DNA from: Roseimarinus sp035271585
Lineage (GTDB): Bacteria > Bacteroidota > Bacteroidia > Bacteroidales > Prolixibacteraceae
DNA length: 64,000 nucleotides
Assembly (NCBI GenBank): GCA_035271585.1
Contig: DATERL010000074.1
Span: 10,564 to 74,563 of the forward strand
Direction of reading: 5' to 3'
Shown: positions 61,722-64,000 of the stretch, in pieces
Numbering within the stretch: the stretch's first letter is position 1
Layout of the letters: each line of letters begins with the position of its first letter
Notes under the pieces: model-generated
Database searches by the model: none
Told to the model about the DNA's origin: nothing
What the model saw: only the letters and a program-made list of their open reading frames with translations
Position numbers and translations under genes: made by a program

Positions 61722-64000
61722 TTATCTGAAAATATAAATTATTCCTTTTTGTCTGTTCCTGCCTTCGTTATAAATTAAGGAGTAATAATAAGTACCACTT
61801 GGAAGTGGTTTATCTCCTCCTAAACTTCCTTTATTTGAATACCCAGCCCAATCGTTTTCATAACCACGGCGCTCGTAAACCACATGTCCATGGCGGTTGA
61901 ATATCTTAATAACCGACTCGGGGAAATATTCAATGCCATCGATAATCAGCACATCATTTTTCCCATCACCATTTGGTGTAATAATTTCGGGTACGCGCAA
62001 CTCTTCAATCACAAAAACCACTTTACCCATAACGAAATTACCACACGGTGAAACCAGTTGATAGGTCATGCTGTCCTTTTCCATGGTTAACGGATCGGAA
62101 TAATACCTGAAGGTGGAGTCGCCTGTTTGTTCTACGTTTCCAATAAAAGGCTGAGTATATATTTCGACATAAGGCAGGAAAAAGCCCAAATCGTTTTCGA
62201 GCACATTGAAGTTTTTCGGAACACCTGGCCAAGTTTTTACGGTATCGGTTACGGCCACTATTAAGGCTTCCTTAGGCAACTTAATGGTAACAGTAGCAGA
62301 GGCTGAATCGCCTTCGTTATCGAAAATGGTATAGCCAAAGTGATCGTCGTCGCACGAGAGATTGAAAGGCGTATACACAAAACAACCAGAAATGGTATCG
62401 AAAACCACGGTTCCAAACTGGGGTTCTTCACCAATGGTAACATAAGTACGAATTGTATCAATAAACCCATCAGGATCAGGATCGTAATCGTTTTCGAGCA
62501 CACAAATTTCGATGGACTGGTCGAACTCGCCAGGCGCCACATCGTTTTCAGCAACTGGAGGTGTATTTTGCTGAATAACATCAATATATACCCATGCTGA
62601 ATCGCATTGCCCCCATATATCGACAATTCGGTATTGCAGCGAATCGGCGCCATAGTACTGATCAGTTGGTCGATAAAGCACCATCTTGTCAAGTGATACA
62701 TCGGCAATTCCATTTTTGGGCGCTATAATAACAAATATCGAATCGATGGTACAAAGTTGATTGTCTTTTATACTGTCGTTTTTCAACACATCAAAGCTAT
62801 TGTTGCCACTATTTTCGTAAACACTTACCGTATCGGCATTGGCATACAAACCGGTTAATTCGGGAATAATCCACACATGGGCAATTGAAGTTTCGCCATC
62901 GGGATCGCTAATTTCATAGGTGAACCACGAGTTGCACCACAAAATGGTATCGGCAAAAATGGTGATGGTGCTATCGGCATTGAAAACCACGCGAAGGGAA
63001 TCCCCCATATCAACCACCTTTTCAGTTAAATAAATTGGGTCGCCATCCACATCATAATCGTTGTTCAACAATTGGTTAAAATGAATAGTAGTGGTAATTT
63101 CCTTGCCATTCCAAGTAATTGTATCGGGCAAAGCCACTGGGGGATCGTTAACGGGTTCAATTGTAACTTTTACCCTTAAATCAACCGAGTCGCCATTAGC
63201 AGCATATAATATCACGTTATAATAATCGTTTCCGGTTGAATCGTGTTGTGGATTATAAACAATACGCGGATCGGCAGTGTCAAAAATCATGTCCCAGCTA
63301 CCAATTCTAGGCGGATGCATTTCGAGGGTATCGGCAATAATTAAGAAGATATTATAGGCAGCCATTAAGGGTTTAACGCTAAAGGTATCGGCAACATCTT
63401 CGGTTACAATTTGATTGTACAAAATGGTAGAGCCTAAATCAACAACTACCAAAACAGTGGCTTCGGAACAGGCCCCATCGTTGTCACAAATCTGGTATTT
63501 AAATTCATCAACATCGGCATTAATCAATGGAGTGTAAAGAATAGTTCCCGTGTTACGGTCAAAATCGATAATACCTTTTCGAGGGCCTTTGCCTGCAATG
63601 GTATCGAGCGATTGATAATTGAGTGTTCCGTCCACATCATAATCGTTGGCCAGTATATGAAAACGCTTTTGAATATTCTCGTTCACCACGTAACTATCGT
63701 CATTGGCTACCGGCGAATCATTTACCGGATTGACCCATAAATTGATTTGCGCAAAATCGCAGTTATTTTCAAAATCGCAAACTTCATAAGTCATTACATC
63801 GAGGCCAAAAAAGTTTTTATTGGGTACATAAGTAATCACTTTACTTGTGTTATTGATAGACCACAAGTCGCTAAATTGAGGCGGAGTAATTATCGAGAAG
63901 CTTTCAATGTCGATTCGACCATCAATTACCACATCGTTATCGGTAGGCAATGGATTAATTAGTTGAATTGTTACGTCTTCGTCGCTTACGTAGGAATCGT
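61722..64000 (-). CDS. Large Ig-like repeat protein with T9SS type B sorting domain, partial
   Basis: The frame stays open to the right edge, so the N-terminus is outside the window; about 758 residues are visible. At least five repeats of roughly 90-100 residues show the pattern PVAxxD...VLxNDxDxDG (for example SPVANDDSYVVNEN with ILANDYDVDG), typical of cadherin- or Ig-like adhesins with possible calcium sites. The last 85 residues are a CHU_C-type domain (VPEIITPNGDGKNDVL, IKIFNRHGHVVYERRG, LPSGTYYYSLIYN). With the PorP/SprF gene 9 bases downstream, it is probably a surface adhesin exported by T9SS. Confidence 0.9.
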   Translation of the reverse strand, partial: DSYVSDEDVTIQLINPLPTDNDVVIDGRIDIESFSIITPPQFSDLWSINNTSKVITYVPNKNFFGLDVMTYEVCDFENNCDFAQINLWVNPVNDSPVANDDSYVVNENIQKRFHILANDYDVDGTLNYQSLDTIAGKGPRKGIIDFDRNTGTILYTPLINADVDEFKYQICDNDGACSEATVLVVVDLGSTILYNQIVTEDVADTFSVKPLMAAYNIFLIIADTLEMHPPRIGSWDMIFDTADPRIVYNPQHDSTGNDYYNVILYAANGDSVDLRVKVTIEPVNDPPVALPDTITWNGKEITTTIHFNQLLNNDYDVDGDPIYLTEKVVDMGDSLRVVFNADSTITIFADTILWCNSWFTYEISDPDGETSIAHVWIIPELTGLYANADTVSVYENSGNNSFDVLKNDSIKDNQLCTIDSIFVIIAPKNGIADVSLDKMVLYRPTDQYYGADSLQYRIVDIWGQCDSAWVYIDVIQQNTPPVAENDVAPGEFDQSIEICVLENDYDPDPDGFIDTIRTYVTIGEEPQFGTVVFDTISGCFVYTPFNLSCDDDHFGYTIFDNEGDSASATVTIKLPKEALIVAVTDTVKTWPGVPKNFNVLENDLGFFLPYVEIYTQPFIGNVEQTGDSTFRYYSDPLTMEKDSMTYQLVSPCGNFVMGKVVFVIEELRVPEIITPNGDGKNDVLIIDGIEYFPESVIKIFNRHGHVVYERRGYENDWAGYSNKGSLGGDKPLPSGTYYYSLIYNEGRNRQKGIIYIFR

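Noticed and set aside
1..64000. tRNA, rRNA, CRISPR arrays, transposases, phage genes and toxin-antitoxin pairs
   Set aside because: I looked for these in the intergenic regions and among the translated frames and found no convincing example. tRNA detection by eye is limited, so a covariance-model scan would be decisive.

Overview
This 64 kb window is chromosomal DNA from a member of the Bacteroidota, most likely a marine or saline relative of the Bacteroidales/Marinilabiliales. The phylum call rests on a SusC/SusD pair, a hybrid two-component sensor, several type IX secretion (T9SS) proteins, T9SS-type C-terminal tails, and repeated TAnnTTTG promoter boxes shortly upstream of start codons. 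The order-level call is inference.

Layout. (1) 1-9601, minus strand: a fused str-S10-spc ribosomal cluster running rpsL, rpsG, fusA, rpsJ, then rplC to rpsN (cut by the left edge), with no tuf gene between fusA and rpsJ. (2) 9840-27370: a pectin utilisation locus. A divergent hybrid sensor-regulator faces GH28, SusC, SusD, an unknown secreted protein with a T9SS-like tail, GH105, a CE12-type acetylesterase, GH43 and a CE8 pectin methylesterase. No polysaccharide lyase is present although GH105 needs lyase products. (3) 27393-34379: folE, an Lrp-type regulator with a palindrome at its promoter, a saccharopine-dehydrogenase-like gene, and a MarR-kamA-ablB cluster predicted to make the osmolyte N-epsilon-acetyl-beta-lysine. 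(4) 34569-47293: porQ-cmk-ispH, a DUF3795-like zinc protein, a DEAD-box helicase, an SDR, a CPBP-family membrane protein, a two-component pair with a cysteine-rich sensor, hpt-adk, and an EF-G paralogue that has lost the catalytic histidine. (5) 47396-57107, minus strand: a beta-helix lipoprotein, then a compact run DUF4290-murA-exosortase-like-partner-tlpA-like-miaB, and a UvrD/PcrA helicase. (6) 57319-64000: two T9SS type B cargo proteins (one cut by the right edge), a PorP/SprF protein and a sigma-54-type response regulator.

The most interesting items are the exosortase-like gene with an overlapping membrane partner inside the murA-miaB run; the EF-G paralogue next to a normal EF-G in the same window; a palindrome (TGTyyCAAAATGGGACA) shared by two distant promoters; a MarR-type operator over the kamA promoter; repeated TrGACAA boxes at the hybrid sensor promoter; and an imperfect inverted-repeat element near 49.4-49.5 kb. 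No rRNA, tRNA, CRISPR array, insertion sequence or prophage gene was found.
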